Shown here piece by piece: positions 16,725 through 24,815 of a DNA stretch of 38,428 nucleotides; positions within the stretch are counted from its first letter, which is position 1; every line of letters begins with the position of its first letter. Origin of the DNA: Cyanobacteria bacterium UBA11153 (GTDB taxonomy: Bacteria; Cyanobacteriota; Cyanobacteriia; Cyanobacteriales; Coleofasciculaceae); assembly GCA_003511885.1 (NCBI GenBank), contig DOIX01000112.1, positions 1 to 38,428 on the forward strand, in the 5' to 3' direction. The translations under genes and the position numbers were made by a program. The notes below the pieces were generated by a model, which was given only the letters and a program-made list of their open reading frames with translations, did no database searches and was not told the origin of the DNA.

Positions 16725-16774
16725 TGTGGAAAACCCCTGAAATTCTGTGGAAAAGTGCCAATATCTGTGGAAAA
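16725..16774. promoter_or_regulatory. Cluster of three DnaA-box-like 9-mers
   Basis: TGTGGAAAA (reverse complement TTTTCCACA, the 9-mer reported as the cyanobacterial DnaA box) occurs exactly at 16725-16733, 16746-16754 and 16766-16774, all in one orientation. Start-to-start spacings are 21 and 20 bases, about two helical turns. The surrounding 16476-16906 interval has no gene. No dnaA or dnaN lies nearby, so this may be an origin element, a DnaA-titration site or simply a tandem repeat. Confidence 0.45.
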
Positions 16775-16906
16775 GTCGGCTCAGAGATGAAAGGTGAGAC
16801 ATAAGTGGTGACAGGTGAGAGGTGACTCGGGGCGATCGCAAAAATCATCACTTATCCCTCTCACCTGTCCGTAGATCAAATTATTGCTCAAAACTCTCCA
16901 TCCGAT

Positions 16907-17821
16907 TTAAAAAGTAATTTGATCGGACTGATAATCAGGTGGCTCAACATGAATTAAAACTCGAACAGGGCTAAAATGTTCTGCCAGACGGGCTTCTACT
17001 TCCTCGGTGATGCGGTGGGCATTTTCCACATCCTTAGCCTCCACAACCATGTGCATTTCGATAAAGACTTGACGACCTAAAACCCCGCGAGAGGCGATAT
17101 TATGGCAATTGACCGCACCAGGAACAGAAAGAGCGATGGCGCTAATGGTTTCTGGTGCGATCGCCATTTCATCTACCAATGATGGTAAATTCTCTTTCAA
17201 TACCTGCCAACCACTGTGAAATACCAACAGCGCTACAGGAAAAGCCAGGATCGCATCAAGCCACTGCAGTTGGGGCAAATTTAATAACTGTCCCTGCCAA
17301 ATGCCAATTAACCCAGCCAAAACTGTAATCGTTACCCAAACATCGCTCATCGTATGACGGGCATCAGCAATCAAAATAGCACTCCCCACTCGCTTACCCT
17401 CAGCTCGCTCGTAAAAGGCGACGAAAATATTCACACCCAGTACAATTAGGAGTAACCAAAGTTCTGGTGCGGAAATTTTAACTGGCGTAGCATCGCCAAA
17501 AATCCGATCTATAGTACCTCTGAGAATTTCAAAACAAGCAGTGCCTAAAAAAGCGGCAATGCCCAACGCCCCCACAGCTTCAAATTTCTGATGTCCGTAG
17601 GGATGATCCCGATCCGGTAATGGGGAAGAAAACCGAGTGGCAACCAAACCTAAAACATTATTGGCACTATCCGTCACACTGTGCAAGGCATCGGCCTGTA
17701 AACTCAGAGATCCCGTCCACACCCCCACCACTCCTTTCAATCCCATCACAAATAGATTGAGGAGGAGAGTAATCAGCAATACTTTGCGAACTACGGAGCG
17801 ATTGTCTACCAACATAGACAT
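16907..17821 (-). CDS. Cation diffusion facilitator family metal transporter
   Basis: A CDF antiporter that moves divalent metals (Zn, Co, Fe or Mn) out of the cytosol. The protein has about 304 residues with six predicted membrane helices. The first metal-site motif is QADALHSVTDSANN and the second is ADARHTMSDVWVT, which give the Asp/His ligands. A cytoplasmic ferredoxin-like C-terminal domain follows from about residue 210 (VPGAVNCHNIASRGVLGRQVFIEMHMVV) and ends HVEPPD. Starts at 17836 (ATG) and 17851 (GTG) are also open, and none has a strong ribosome binding site. Metal specificity is not predictable here. Confidence 0.9.
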   Translation of the reverse strand: MSMLVDNRSVVRKVLLITLLLNLFVMGLKGVVGVWTGSLSLQADALHSVTDSANNVLGLVATRFSSPLPDRDHPYGHQKFEAVGALGIAAFLGTACFEILRGTIDRIFGDATPVKISAPELWLLLIVLGVNIFVAFYERAEGKRVGSAILIADARHTMSDVWVTITVLAGLIGIWQGQLLNLPQLQWLDAILAFPVALLVFHSGWQVLKENLPSLVDEMAIAPETISAIALSVPGAVNCHNIASRGVLGRQVFIEMHMVVEAKDVENAHRITEEVEARLAEHFSPVRVLIHVEPPDYQSDQITF

Positions 17822-18047
17822 ACCCCAATTAATCATGAGTGTATATAACACTTATTTTAGTCCATAAAGTGACTGAAACTCTGATTATTTAATGATTTTC
17901 CCTCTCTTTAGATCGCTGGAATCAACTGACTTGTTGAGAGTATTTTTCACCCCAGCTTTACCAAAGTATCTAATTCTTTGGTAAATTCTTCCCAGAACTC
18001 AATTGGATCTTCTAGCATTAAGATCCACTCGTTAAGATTTATTGCTG

Positions 18048-18386
18048 ATGACTTCCTTAACTATCAACCTTGCCCAAGGCGCTGTATCGTGCAGATTCAC
18101 ACCAGAAGCCGCCAGAAATTTAAAACAGGCGCTCAATCAGTTAATGGAAAGCTTAAAATTTGCTACCCAAACATCCGGGAGCGGCAAACCCAAGCCCCAA
18201 AAACCGATGGAGTATCAATATACTGGGGATGTCTTTCTGGAAGTCTTCTGCAATCCCAATATTTATCCCACTCCCTTTGCCGCTAAAGTATTGATTACGC
18301 TAAGAGACGATCGCATTCGTTTGAGTACAGAAGCGGAATTAACCCGCCTCATCGAAGATGTGAATCAATATCTGGAGCAATCCTAA
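18048..18386 (+). CDS. Conserved-looking hypothetical protein (112 aa)
   Basis: A small soluble protein with no signal or membrane segment. It starts MTSLTINLAQGAVSCRFTPEAARNL and ends LIEDVNQYLEQS, with a helix after the opening strand, a basic linker (SGSGKPKPQKP), then strands (YTGDVFLEVFCNP, KVLITLRDDRIRLS). I start it at the ATG at 18048 rather than the TTG two codons earlier. I do not recognise the family. The phasin-like gene follows on the same strand after 130 bases. Confidence 0.65.
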   Translation: MTSLTINLAQGAVSCRFTPEAARNLKQALNQLMESLKFATQTSGSGKPKPQKPMEYQYTGDVFLEVFCNPNIYPTPFAAKVLITLRDDRIRLSTEAELTRLIEDVNQYLEQS

Positions 18387-18518
18387 GTGGGTAATCGAGA
18401 GTTTTGACTGTTGAGAGGTGATTTGTAAGAGTGTAGGTTGAAAACCCCTTCTCCACCTACCCTCTTGCCCGAAAGCCGCTATCTTAGTAGTTAGCGTCAA
18501 TAGCGGGACTTAATTGGA

Positions 18519-18902
18519 ATGAACTCTAACAATCTCGTAGAATTCTTGCAAACTGGCTTTCGTGTCTCATTGGGAGCAACAGCCTCCCTTGTCGAAATCT
18601 TGCAAGACTCAGGGAAGCGAGAAGAAAACCTGAACCAACTAAGATCGGAACTTGGTCAAAAAGTTACGGAATGGGCACAAAAAGGGGAAACAACTGAGCA
18701 AGAGGCTCGGAATTTTATCGAGAAGATGTGGCAGCGACAAAGCAACCCAGGAAATCCTGGGGCAACGGAAATACCAAAAGATACACCAGTAACATCCTCA
18801 ACCCCCGCCGCTTCCCAGAATACGCAGCAGGAAATTGAGGAATTAACTGCACAAATTGCCGCTATCCGCACGGAGTTGGAGCAAATGCGCCAGTCTGAGT
18901 AG
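18519..18902 (+). CDS. Phasin-like coiled-coil protein
   Basis: The protein has 127 residues. The N-terminal half, LVEFLQTGFRVSLGATASLVEILQD, is an amphipathic helical region like those of phasin or granule-associated proteins in cyanobacteria. It continues with a charged helix (QKVTEWAQKGETTEQEARNFIEKMW), a Pro/Thr/Ser linker, and a C-terminal leucine-zipper-like helix (QQEIEELTAQIAAIRTELEQM). There is no signal peptide. The role in granule binding is inferred from the helix pattern only. It lies upstream of cpcL on the same strand with a 258-base gap, so it is probably separate. Confidence 0.65.
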   Translation: MNSNNLVEFLQTGFRVSLGATASLVEILQDSGKREENLNQLRSELGQKVTEWAQKGETTEQEARNFIEKMWQRQSNPGNPGATEIPKDTPVTSSTPAASQNTQQEIEELTAQIAAIRTELEQMRQSE

Positions 18903-18982
18903 AAATGGCTAATTGTTAACTTCCAGGATTTATGCAAGAGGTCTATTGTCAACTTTTAACTATCCATTGCTGTATCTGCTTA

Positions 18983-19023
18983 TTAAGAAATATTACAGAT
19001 TATTAGCTTTGTTTAAGAAATAT
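18983..19023. promoter_or_regulatory. Direct repeats TTAAGAAATAT upstream of cpcL
   Basis: TTAAGAAATAT occurs at 18983-18993 and again at 19013-19023, 30 bases apart (about three helical turns). The first copy extends to TTAAGAAATATTACA, identical to the site upstream of the HEAT-repeat gene. It is a candidate regulator site for cpcL. Confidence 0.4.
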
Positions 19024-19160
19024 AGACTTAGATCTCCAAATTACCTACTCTGAGTTTGAGGTGTTTGAGTAAACATACCTATAGTCCCTAACTTGGTGAT
19101 GGTCTTGAACAAAGCTTGACCCATCGCTGCAACCTTTAAGATACCGAGGTTTAACCTAAA

Positions 19161-19910
19161 GTGACCATTCCTTTATTAAGCTACTCTCCTTCCAGCCAAA
19201 ATCACCGCGTAGCGGAATATGAAATACCGGGGGATGAGCAGCCTAGAATTTACACTACCGAAAATGCACCATCGGGGCTGGAAATGGGCGATTTGATTCA
19301 AGCCGCCTATCGCCAGATTTTCAATGAACAACAACTTCTGAAAAGTAATCGCCAAATAGCCCTAGAATCTCAGCTCAGATTTGGTCAAATCACAGTCCGG
19401 GATTTCATCCGAGGACTGGCAATGTCTGAGACGTTTTGGCGGCGCAATTACGCAGTTAACAACAACTATCGGTTTGTGCAGCTTTGCGTGCAGCGCATCC
19501 TAGGGCGCAACGTTTACAGCGATCGCGAAAAGTTAGCTTGGTCAACTGTAATTGCTACTAAAGGATTATCCGGATTTATTGATGCTTTGCTCAATAGTGA
19601 AGAATACCTTATCAATTTTGGCTACGATACAGTCCCCTATCAGCGGCGACGGATTTTGCCTCAACGCGCTGAAGGAGAGTTACCTTTTGCTCGGATGCCA
19701 CGTTATGGCGCAGATTACCTGGCTCAATTAGAACAGATTGGCTATTTCCAAAACAAACCCCGTCAGGAATACCTGTGGGATTGGCAGAAGCCCCCTTATA
19801 CCAAGGAAGCTCGGCTCGTGGGATCTGCGATCGCCAAAATTGGCGGCGTACTATTAGTTATGCTGGTTATCTCCATCGCCTTATCTGCTTGGGGTATTAT
19901 CTCTCTTTGA
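19161..19910 (+). CDS. cpcL: CpcL (CpcG2-type) membrane-anchored rod linker
   Basis: CpcL-type linkers build core-less phycocyanin rods attached to the thylakoid membrane, usually delivering energy to photosystem I. The 249-residue protein starts [16 protein letters not shown] like CpcG proteins and has the PBS-linker domain at about residues 40-170 ([63 protein letters not shown]). Its C-terminal 23 residues form a membrane helix ([20 protein letters not shown]), which separates CpcL from the soluble core linker CpcG1. The start is GTG. It is followed by a hairpin and an intrinsic terminator before cpcB. No CpcG1-type gene lies in the window. Confidence 0.93.
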   Translation: MTIPLLSYSPSSQNHRVAEYEIPGDEQPRIYTTENAPSGLEMGDLIQAAYRQIFNEQQLLKSNRQIALESQLRFGQITVRDFIRGLAMSETFWRRNYAVNNNYRFVQLCVQRILGRNVYSDREKLAWSTVIATKGLSGFIDALLNSEEYLINFGYDTVPYQRRRILPQRAEGELPFARMPRYGADYLAQLEQIGYFQNKPRQEYLWDWQKPPYTKEARLVGSAIAKIGGVLLVMLVISIALSAWGIISL

Positions 19911-19916
19911 CGTACT

Positions 19917-19937
19917 CCCCCTGATTAAATCAGGGGG
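19917..19937. repeat. 9-bp hairpin after cpcL, resembling an IS200/IS605 right end
   Basis: CCCCCTGAT/ATCAGGGGG with a 3-base loop, preceded by GACGTACT and followed by TCTTAAAAG. The same pattern (GACACTCCCC...GGGGAATATTAAG) marks the tnpB remnant's end at 8251-8292. It may act as a terminator. Confidence 0.5.
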
Positions 19938-20009
19938 ATTCTTAAAAGTTGTTTTCCGGCGGGATGAATCCACCCCTCTAACCTCTAACCTCTAACCTCT
20001 AACTACCCA

Positions 20010-20043
20010 CTGGGGCAGCCAATTGGCTGAATCCCCAGTTTTT
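20010..20043 (+). terminator. Intrinsic terminator between cpcL and cpcB
   Basis: CTGGGG-CAGCC-AATT-GGCTG-AAT-CCCCAG followed by TTTTT is a strong bipartite hairpin with a U-run. It separates cpcL from the cpcBA unit. Confidence 0.75.
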
Positions 20044-20409
20044 GTCATGGTTATAAACAATCGTGGAAAAATCTTAACAATATGTAATAAATAATGGCGC
20101 AACATCATTGTATAAAAGTTAGCGAAGGGTAAAACGACAAGCAAAGGTTAGCCAGAGCAAAGGCTAACTGGCGTAAATCGAACTCTCATAATAGACGGTA
20201 GGTTTTCTAAGCTTTCCAAAAAGTTTGCTGTGTTACAAAAAACAGCAGACCGGACAGAAATCCAAAGAAAACAGAACGGATATAAAGTTCGATGAGTGTC
20301 AAAACCCAACACACAGCAACCCGAAGGGGCGGCTAAAGTAGATAAGATTGGCGATAAGTCAGTCGAAAACCAAAGATAAACTCAACCAAGCTAAGGAGAA
20401 ACTGAGTTC
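20044..20409 (+). promoter_or_regulatory. cpcB promoter and leader region
   Basis: A 366-base gene-free stretch precedes cpcB. It contains TATAAA at about 20110 and, upstream, TTAACAATATGTAATAAATAAT, which resembles the TTAAGAAATATTACA sites. The long leader is typical of cpc operons. The start of transcription cannot be fixed from sequence. AAGGAG at 20393-20398 is the ribosome binding site. Confidence 0.5.
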
Positions 20410-20928
20410 ATGTACGACGCATTCACTAAGGTAGTGGCTCAAGCCGATACCCAAGGCACTATGGTTTCCGATGCCCAGCTAGATGCACTGAGCGCAATGG
20501 TTGCCGATGGTCTGAAGCGGATTGATGCCGTAAACCGGATCACTGGTAGCGCTTCTGCGATCGTTGCCTCAGCTGCTCGCTCTTTATTTGCAGATCAGCC
20601 CCAGTTGATCGCTCCTGGTGGAAACGCATACACCAACCGTCGTATGGCTGCTTGCTTACGCGACATGGAAATTATCCTACGCTATGTTACCTACGCAACA
20701 TTTGCTGGCGATGCTAGCGTCCTGAACGATCGCTGCTTAAATGGTTTACGCGAAACTTACACAGCATTGGGCGTTCCTGGAGCTTCCGTTGCTGCTGGTG
20801 TCCGCAAGATGAAAGATGCAGCAATTGCGATCGCTAACGATCCCAATGGCATCACCCGTGGCGATTGCAGCGCTCTAATGGCTGAAATCGGTAGCTACTT
20901 TGACTTGGCTGCTAATGCAGTTGGCTAA
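20410..20928 (+). CDS. cpcB: C-phycocyanin beta subunit
   Basis: The beta chain of phycocyanin, the main rod pigment of the phycobilisome. It has exactly 172 residues. It keeps both chromophore cysteines, Cys82 (RRMAACLRD) and Cys153 (TRGDCSAL), the structural Cys109, and Asn72 (GGNAY), the residue methylated by CpcM. Cys82 is the substrate site of CpcS-type lyases and Cys153 of CpcT. No cpcT is in the window. The C-terminus ([10 protein letters not shown]) lacks the extra cysteine found in some homologues. It is the first gene of the operon and is followed after 101 bases by cpcA. Confidence 0.98.
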   Translation: MYDAFTKVVAQADTQGTMVSDAQLDALSAMVADGLKRIDAVNRITGSASAIVASAARSLFADQPQLIAPGGNAYTNRRMAACLRDMEIILRYVTYATFAGDASVLNDRCLNGLRETYTALGVPGASVAAGVRKMKDAAIAIANDPNGITRGDCSALMAEIGSYFDLAANAVG

Positions 20929-21029
20929 ACAGCGGAAACGCTCAAAAAAAATCTCTTGGCGAAGTGCAAACTTCATCCAATGACAACAAATTTGAAAAAT
21001 TGGCAAAACATTAAGGAGATACCTAAACA

Positions 21030-21518
21030 ATGAAGACCCCGCTTACCGAAGCAGTAGCAGCAGCCGATTCTCAAGGTCGCTTCCTCAGCAGCACCGAACT
21101 CCAAATCGCTTTCGGTCGCTTACGTCAAGCTAGCTCTGGCTTACAAGCTGCTAAGGCTCTGTCTGCTAAGTCTCAAAGCTTAATTGATGGTGCTGCTAAC
21201 GCAGTTTACAACAAGTTCCCCTACACCACTTCCATGCAGGGTAACAACTATGCTTCTACTCCCGAAGGTAAGGCCAAGTGCGCTCGCGACATCGGCTACT
21301 ACCTCCGCATGGTTACCTACTGCTTAGTTGCTGGTGGTACAGGTCCAATGGATGAATACCTGATCGCTGGACTTGCTGAAATCAACAGCACCTTTGAACT
21401 ATCTCCTAGCTGGTACGTTGAAGCCCTCAAGTACATCAAAGCCACTCATGGTTTAACTGGCGACGGCGCATCTGAAGCTAACACTTATATCGACTACGCA
21501 ATCAACGCTCTAAGCTAG
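21030..21518 (+). CDS. cpcA: C-phycocyanin alpha subunit
   Basis: The alpha chain of phycocyanin, which pairs with CpcB and forms trimers and hexamers in rods. It has 162 residues with the bilin-binding Cys84 in [17 protein letters not shown]. This cysteine is loaded by the CpcE/CpcF lyase encoded downstream. The start ATG has AAGGAG 10 bases upstream. The KCARDIGYY and ELSPSWY segments match C-phycocyanin rather than phycoerythrocyanin. The stop is followed by a long hairpin that may set the level of downstream linker transcripts. Confidence 0.98.
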   Translation: MKTPLTEAVAAADSQGRFLSSTELQIAFGRLRQASSGLQAAKALSAKSQSLIDGAANAVYNKFPYTTSMQGNNYASTPEGKAKCARDIGYYLRMVTYCLVAGGTGPMDEYLIAGLAEINSTFELSPSWYVEALKYIKATHGLTGDGASEANTYIDYAINALS

Positions 21519-21530
21519 AGTGTAGGTTTG

Positions 21531-21590
21531 GCCCGGAAAGGCAAGCAGTTGTTAGCAAAAAAGAGTTAGCAATTGTTTGCTTATCCGGGC
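21531..21590 (+). terminator. Long hairpin after cpcA (attenuator or processing stem)
   Basis: GCCCGGA/TCCGGGC pair over seven bases, with an inner stem GGCAAGCA.TTG against CAA.TGTTTGC and a loop near 21555-21568. TTGTTTTGT follows. Such a stem between cpcA and the linker genes commonly lowers, but does not abolish, read-through in cpc operons. Confidence 0.7.
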
Positions 21591-21668
21591 ATTGTTTTGT
21601 CTAAGAAGTAGGAAAAAAGAAGTTTCCAGGTCCAGATTCAACCTCCTGGAAAACAACTGGTAATCATA

Positions 21669-21695
21669 CCCCGTACTTTGAGTCGGGGGAGTACT
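21669..21695. repeat. Second hairpin, reverse copy of the CCCC-GTAC end motif
   Basis: CCCCG-T-ACT/AGT-CGGGG followed by GAGTAC. Read on the minus strand it is GTACTCCCCCGACT...GGGGTATGATTA, like the motif at 19911-19940. It is a candidate solo IS200/IS605 end inside the cpc operon. Confidence 0.45.
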
Positions 21696-21723
21696 TCAAA
21701 CAGATATCAACGGACAGATAATT

Positions 21724-21912
21724 ATGGGTACTACTGGTGGAAGTAGAGACCAAGTATATCGGGTGCAAGTAATCCAAGCCCCGAAAGTTGGTTCAATGGG
21801 AAGAATCCGCAAGAGCAACATGGAATATCTGGTGCCTTTCGAGCAACTATCTCGCAAGTTGCAACAGATAAATCTTATGGGTGGTCAAGTTACCAGTATC
21901 ACAGCGGCTTAA
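21724..21912 (+). CDS. cpcD: Small CpcD-domain rod linker
   Basis: The 62-residue protein consists of little more than one CpcD (allophycocyanin-linker-type) domain: QVYRVQVIQ at the start, YLVPFEQLSRKLQQINLMGG in the middle and VTSIT at the end. CpcD caps phycocyanin rods. It is shorter than typical CpcD (about 80 residues) and is strikingly similar to the C-terminal domain of the next gene product ([30 protein letters not shown]). It probably arose by duplication of that domain. It lies before cpcC, whereas the usual order places cpcD after it. Confidence 0.82.
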   Translation: MGTTGGSRDQVYRVQVIQAPKVGSMGRIRKSNMEYLVPFEQLSRKLQQINLMGGQVTSITAA

Positions 21913-21951
21913 AGATTGAAAATTAAGCAGTTTTAGTCAGGAGAAATTTAA

Positions 21952-22827
21952 GTGGCTATTACAACAGCAGCATCCCTTCTCGGGACAACCGCTTTTAGCG
22001 ATGCAGCCCCAGTGGAATTGCGTCCGAATTACACAGAAGCAGACGTACAAGCGGTAATTAATGCCGTTTACCGTCATGTTTTGGGCAACGATCATATCAT
22101 GGCATCCGAACGCCTTGTTAGTGCTGAGTCACTATTGCGGAACGGATACATTAGCGTGCGCGAATTTGTTCGCTATGTTGCTAAATCAGAGCTTTACAAA
22201 AATAAGTTTTTTTACGGCAACTTCCAAACTAGAACCATTGAGCTGAATTATAAGCATCTTTTGGGTCGCGCTCCTTACGATGAGTCAGAAATAGTTGCCC
22301 ACCTGGATCTTTACGAAAATAAGGGCTACGATGCCGATATCGACTCTTATATTAACAGTGAAGAGTATCAAGAAAACTTCGGTGATTATGTAGTTCCCTA
22401 TTATCGGGGTTTTGCTACCCAACGGGGACAAAAAACTGTCGGGTTTACCCGCATCTTCCGCCTCTATCGCGGTTATGCCAATAGCGATTCCTCCCAAATA
22501 GAAGGCAGCTCTCCTCGCCTAGCTACAGAATTAGGTCAGAATTCGGCCTCAGCTGTGGTGGCAGCATCAGGTGCTAATGATGGCTGGAGTTACCGTCCTT
22601 CCGGACAAAGGGTTACTCCTAATAATGCCTTGGGTGGACAATTAGCTTTTGGTTGCAAAGGAAAAGTCTACCGCGTCGAAGTGTCAGGGATGGTTACACC
22701 TGGATATCCTAGCATTCGTCGCAGCAGCAAAGCTTTCTTAGTTCCTTTTGAAGAACTATCTAATAAACTGCAGCAAATTAACCGTCTCGGCGGGAAAGTT
22801 GCCAGCATTACCCCGGCTAGCTTGTAA
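21952..22827 (+). CDS. cpcC: Phycocyanin-associated rod linker CpcC
   Basis: CpcC joins phycocyanin hexamers into rods. The protein has 291 residues. The N-terminal PBS-linker domain spans about 20-150 ([63 protein letters not shown]), then a Ser/Ala-rich hinge, then a C-terminal CpcD domain (about 236-288). Translation starts at GTG with AGGAG about 8 bases upstream. The short gap to the preceding cpcD-like gene (39 bases) indicates one transcript. A 10-bp hairpin at 22883-22906 separates it from cpcE. Confidence 0.95.
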   Translation: MAITTAASLLGTTAFSDAAPVELRPNYTEADVQAVINAVYRHVLGNDHIMASERLVSAESLLRNGYISVREFVRYVAKSELYKNKFFYGNFQTRTIELNYKHLLGRAPYDESEIVAHLDLYENKGYDADIDSYINSEEYQENFGDYVVPYYRGFATQRGQKTVGFTRIFRLYRGYANSDSSQIEGSSPRLATELGQNSASAVVAASGANDGWSYRPSGQRVTPNNALGGQLAFGCKGKVYRVEVSGMVTPGYPSIRRSSKAFLVPFEELSNKLQQINRLGGKVASITPASL

Positions 22828-22882
22828 TTAGTCTGGGTACTGGGAACTAGGGACTAGGGACTGGGGACTAAGGGATGAGAAA

Positions 22883-22906
22883 TTGGGAAGTATGTTTTAC
22901 TCCCAA
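22883..22906 (+). repeat. Hairpin between cpcC and cpcE
   Basis: TTGGGA.GTA pairs with TAC.TCCCAA around TGTTT. No T-run follows, so it may be a weak attenuator or an RNA-stability element. ACTAGGG repeats lie just before it. Confidence 0.45.
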
Positions 22907-22973
22907 AGATAAAATCCTTCAGCCTCTAGCCACTAGTCCTTTTGATATTAATTTTAGAGAAAAATATTGTTAA

Positions 22974-23837
22974 ATGCAGTCGGGAATAGAACAGAATATT
23001 GAAGCTGAATATGGTAAGAGCGAGTCTTTAACGATAGAAGAGGCGATCGCAAATCTTCAAGGCGAGGATCGAGGACTTCGCTATTATGCTGCCTGGTGGT
23101 TGGGTAAGTTTCGCGTCAACATTCCAGAGGCAATTACAGCTTTGATTGCTGCTCTAGATGATGAAGAGGACAAAACTCCAGATGGAGGATATCCCTTACG
23201 GCGCAATGCAGCAGTCGCATTGGGGAAACTGGGAGATATTAGCGCTGTACCGGGATTGATTCGCTGTTTAGATTGTGCGGATTTCTACGTGCGGGAAAAA
23301 GCGGCTGAGTCGTTGGGGATGTTGGGGATTTCTCTCAAGGCAAATCCAGCTTTACGTGTCTCTATTCCGAAGCTAATGGAGTTATTAGAAGGTGGATTAG
23401 CTCAAGCCCAACCGATACCCGGATGTCCTCATTTAGCACAACCCTACGGTGCGGTAATGGAAGGATTAGGCTCCTTGGGTGCGAAAGAAGCAATTCCTCT
23501 AATTGAACCATTCTTAGATCATCCTACAGAATTGGTACAGTATTCAGCCGCAAGAGCCATGTATCAGCTTACCCAAAATCCCAAATATGGCGATCGCTTA
23601 ATTACAGCATTGAGTGGGGATAAGCTACAATTGCGCAGGGCTGCACTGGCGGATTTGGGCGCGATTGGGTATGTTCCAGCCGCAGATGCGATCGCGCAGA
23701 CTTTGGCGGAAAATAGTTTAAAGATCATTTCTCTGAAAGGATTGTTAGAATATCAGGTCAAAAATAGCTCATCAGATTCTCCTCTTCTCTCTGAGGCCGC
23801 TATTCATATTATGACTTTAATGGACGATTTACTTTAG
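22974..23837 (+). CDS. cpcE: Phycocyanin alpha-subunit bilin lyase subunit CpcE
   Basis: CpcE with CpcF forms the lyase that attaches phycocyanobilin to Cys84 of CpcA. The 287-residue protein is a HEAT-like repeat solenoid: LRYYAAWWLGKFR, LRRNAAVALGKLGD, VREKAAESLGML, VQYSAARAMYQL, LRRAALADLGAIG. The motif YYAAWWLG near residue 37 and the TPDGGYPLRRNA stretch are CpcE-specific. The length is normal. It is separated from its partner cpcF by an unrelated membrane-protein gene. Confidence 0.95.
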   Translation: MQSGIEQNIEAEYGKSESLTIEEAIANLQGEDRGLRYYAAWWLGKFRVNIPEAITALIAALDDEEDKTPDGGYPLRRNAAVALGKLGDISAVPGLIRCLDCADFYVREKAAESLGMLGISLKANPALRVSIPKLMELLEGGLAQAQPIPGCPHLAQPYGAVMEGLGSLGAKEAIPLIEPFLDHPTELVQYSAARAMYQLTQNPKYGDRLITALSGDKLQLRRAALADLGAIGYVPAADAIAQTLAENSLKIISLKGLLEYQVKNSSSDSPLLSEAAIHIMTLMDDLL

Positions 23838-23917
23838 ATCTTTATTTTAAAAATAACTTATTTTTACCCACTGCCAAATACTCTCTAAGTAGTGTTATTT
23901 TCTTATTATAAACCAAT

Positions 23918-24652
23918 ATGACGAAAAATAAGATTGTAACGTGGACTGCCATTATTATAGTCTTCATCATTTGGAATCTCTTTCGGGACTCTGTTTCTTT
24001 TTGGATTTACTTGAGCTTAACTAAAATTGGGCTTCCCATGCCCATTATTCAACTAATTCTGGTTGTATTACCTCCTATTTTACTGCTGGAAATTATTATT
24101 AAGTTACTCTTTTGGCAAATAGCGATGCCTCCCTTGAAGTTTGTTTCTACCCAAGCTGAATCATGGCAGAATCTCAACCAATATGAACTAGCTTGCTATA
24201 CATCCATACTCGAAGAGCTTGGTTTTGTGCAATTAACTGATTACACATCTCCGTCTATTCCGGGTATGGCAAGGCTGTTTGCACATCCTCAAAGATTTTG
24301 CTTTGCAGAAGTTGGGCAAGTTAATAAATTGCCAATGTTTTGTAGCATTTCTTGTCATCTAGAAAAAGACTGGTTGTTAGCAGTGACAAATATGTCTTTT
24401 GACCGTATTCTGTATGCTATCTCATACGCATTCATGCGACAACCGCGCAATCTAGTCAAAAGATTTGAGAATGAATCGGTCAATTTATTGCTCCAATCGC
24501 TATTAGACTGGCGCACAGAGGTATCCAGTGACTTGGGTTTGGAACTTATTCAAGATATGAGGGCTGAAACTTACTTTGAGAAAGAACGGAACAAACGGAT
24601 AGAACAAAGACGTTCTCTACTCCGTAAAAGTATAACTTGGGGATTGTTATAA
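23918..24652 (+). CDS. Unknown two-helix membrane protein between cpcE and cpcF
   Basis: The protein has 244 residues. It has two N-terminal membrane helices (about residues 8-32 and 42-67) and a soluble cytosolic domain of about 170 residues (QAESWQNLNQYELACYTSILEELGFVQL onward). The tail is very charged (FEKERNKRIEQRRSLLRK). I recognise no named domain. It looks like a small cyanobacterial family. It is co-oriented with cpcE (80-base gap) and cpcF (149-base gap), so it may be co-transcribed. Its position inside the lyase pair is unusual. A role in lyase or phycobilisome biogenesis at the membrane is possible but unproven. Confidence 0.8.
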   Translation: MTKNKIVTWTAIIIVFIIWNLFRDSVSFWIYLSLTKIGLPMPIIQLILVVLPPILLLEIIIKLLFWQIAMPPLKFVSTQAESWQNLNQYELACYTSILEELGFVQLTDYTSPSIPGMARLFAHPQRFCFAEVGQVNKLPMFCSISCHLEKDWLLAVTNMSFDRILYAISYAFMRQPRNLVKRFENESVNLLLQSLLDWRTEVSSDLGLELIQDMRAETYFEKERNKRIEQRRSLLRKSITWGLL

Positions 24653-24759
24653 ATGCGATGGTTTTATATTCGTCCTCAGTCAGAATGGTTGGGAGATTAC
24701 TCAAAATTTAAAATGAATCGATAGATTCCAACTCAATTTTTTGTTAAAATAATTAACTT

Positions 24760-24815
24760 TTAGCTAACAACTAACAACCAATAACTAATAACCAAAAACC
24801 AATGACTAATAACCA
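24760..24815. repeat. AACTAATAACCA repeats overlapping the cpcF start
   Basis: Degenerate AACTAACAACCAATAACTAATAA-type units run through the cpcF start codon, so the first codons (MTNNQL) are repeat sequence. No ribosome binding site is visible. Confidence 0.65.

Noticed and set aside
20410..20928. Phycoerythrocyanin beta (PecB) as an alternative to CpcB
   Set aside because: The Cys82, Cys109 and Cys153 context, the 172-residue length and the [20 protein letters not shown] core match phycocyanin.
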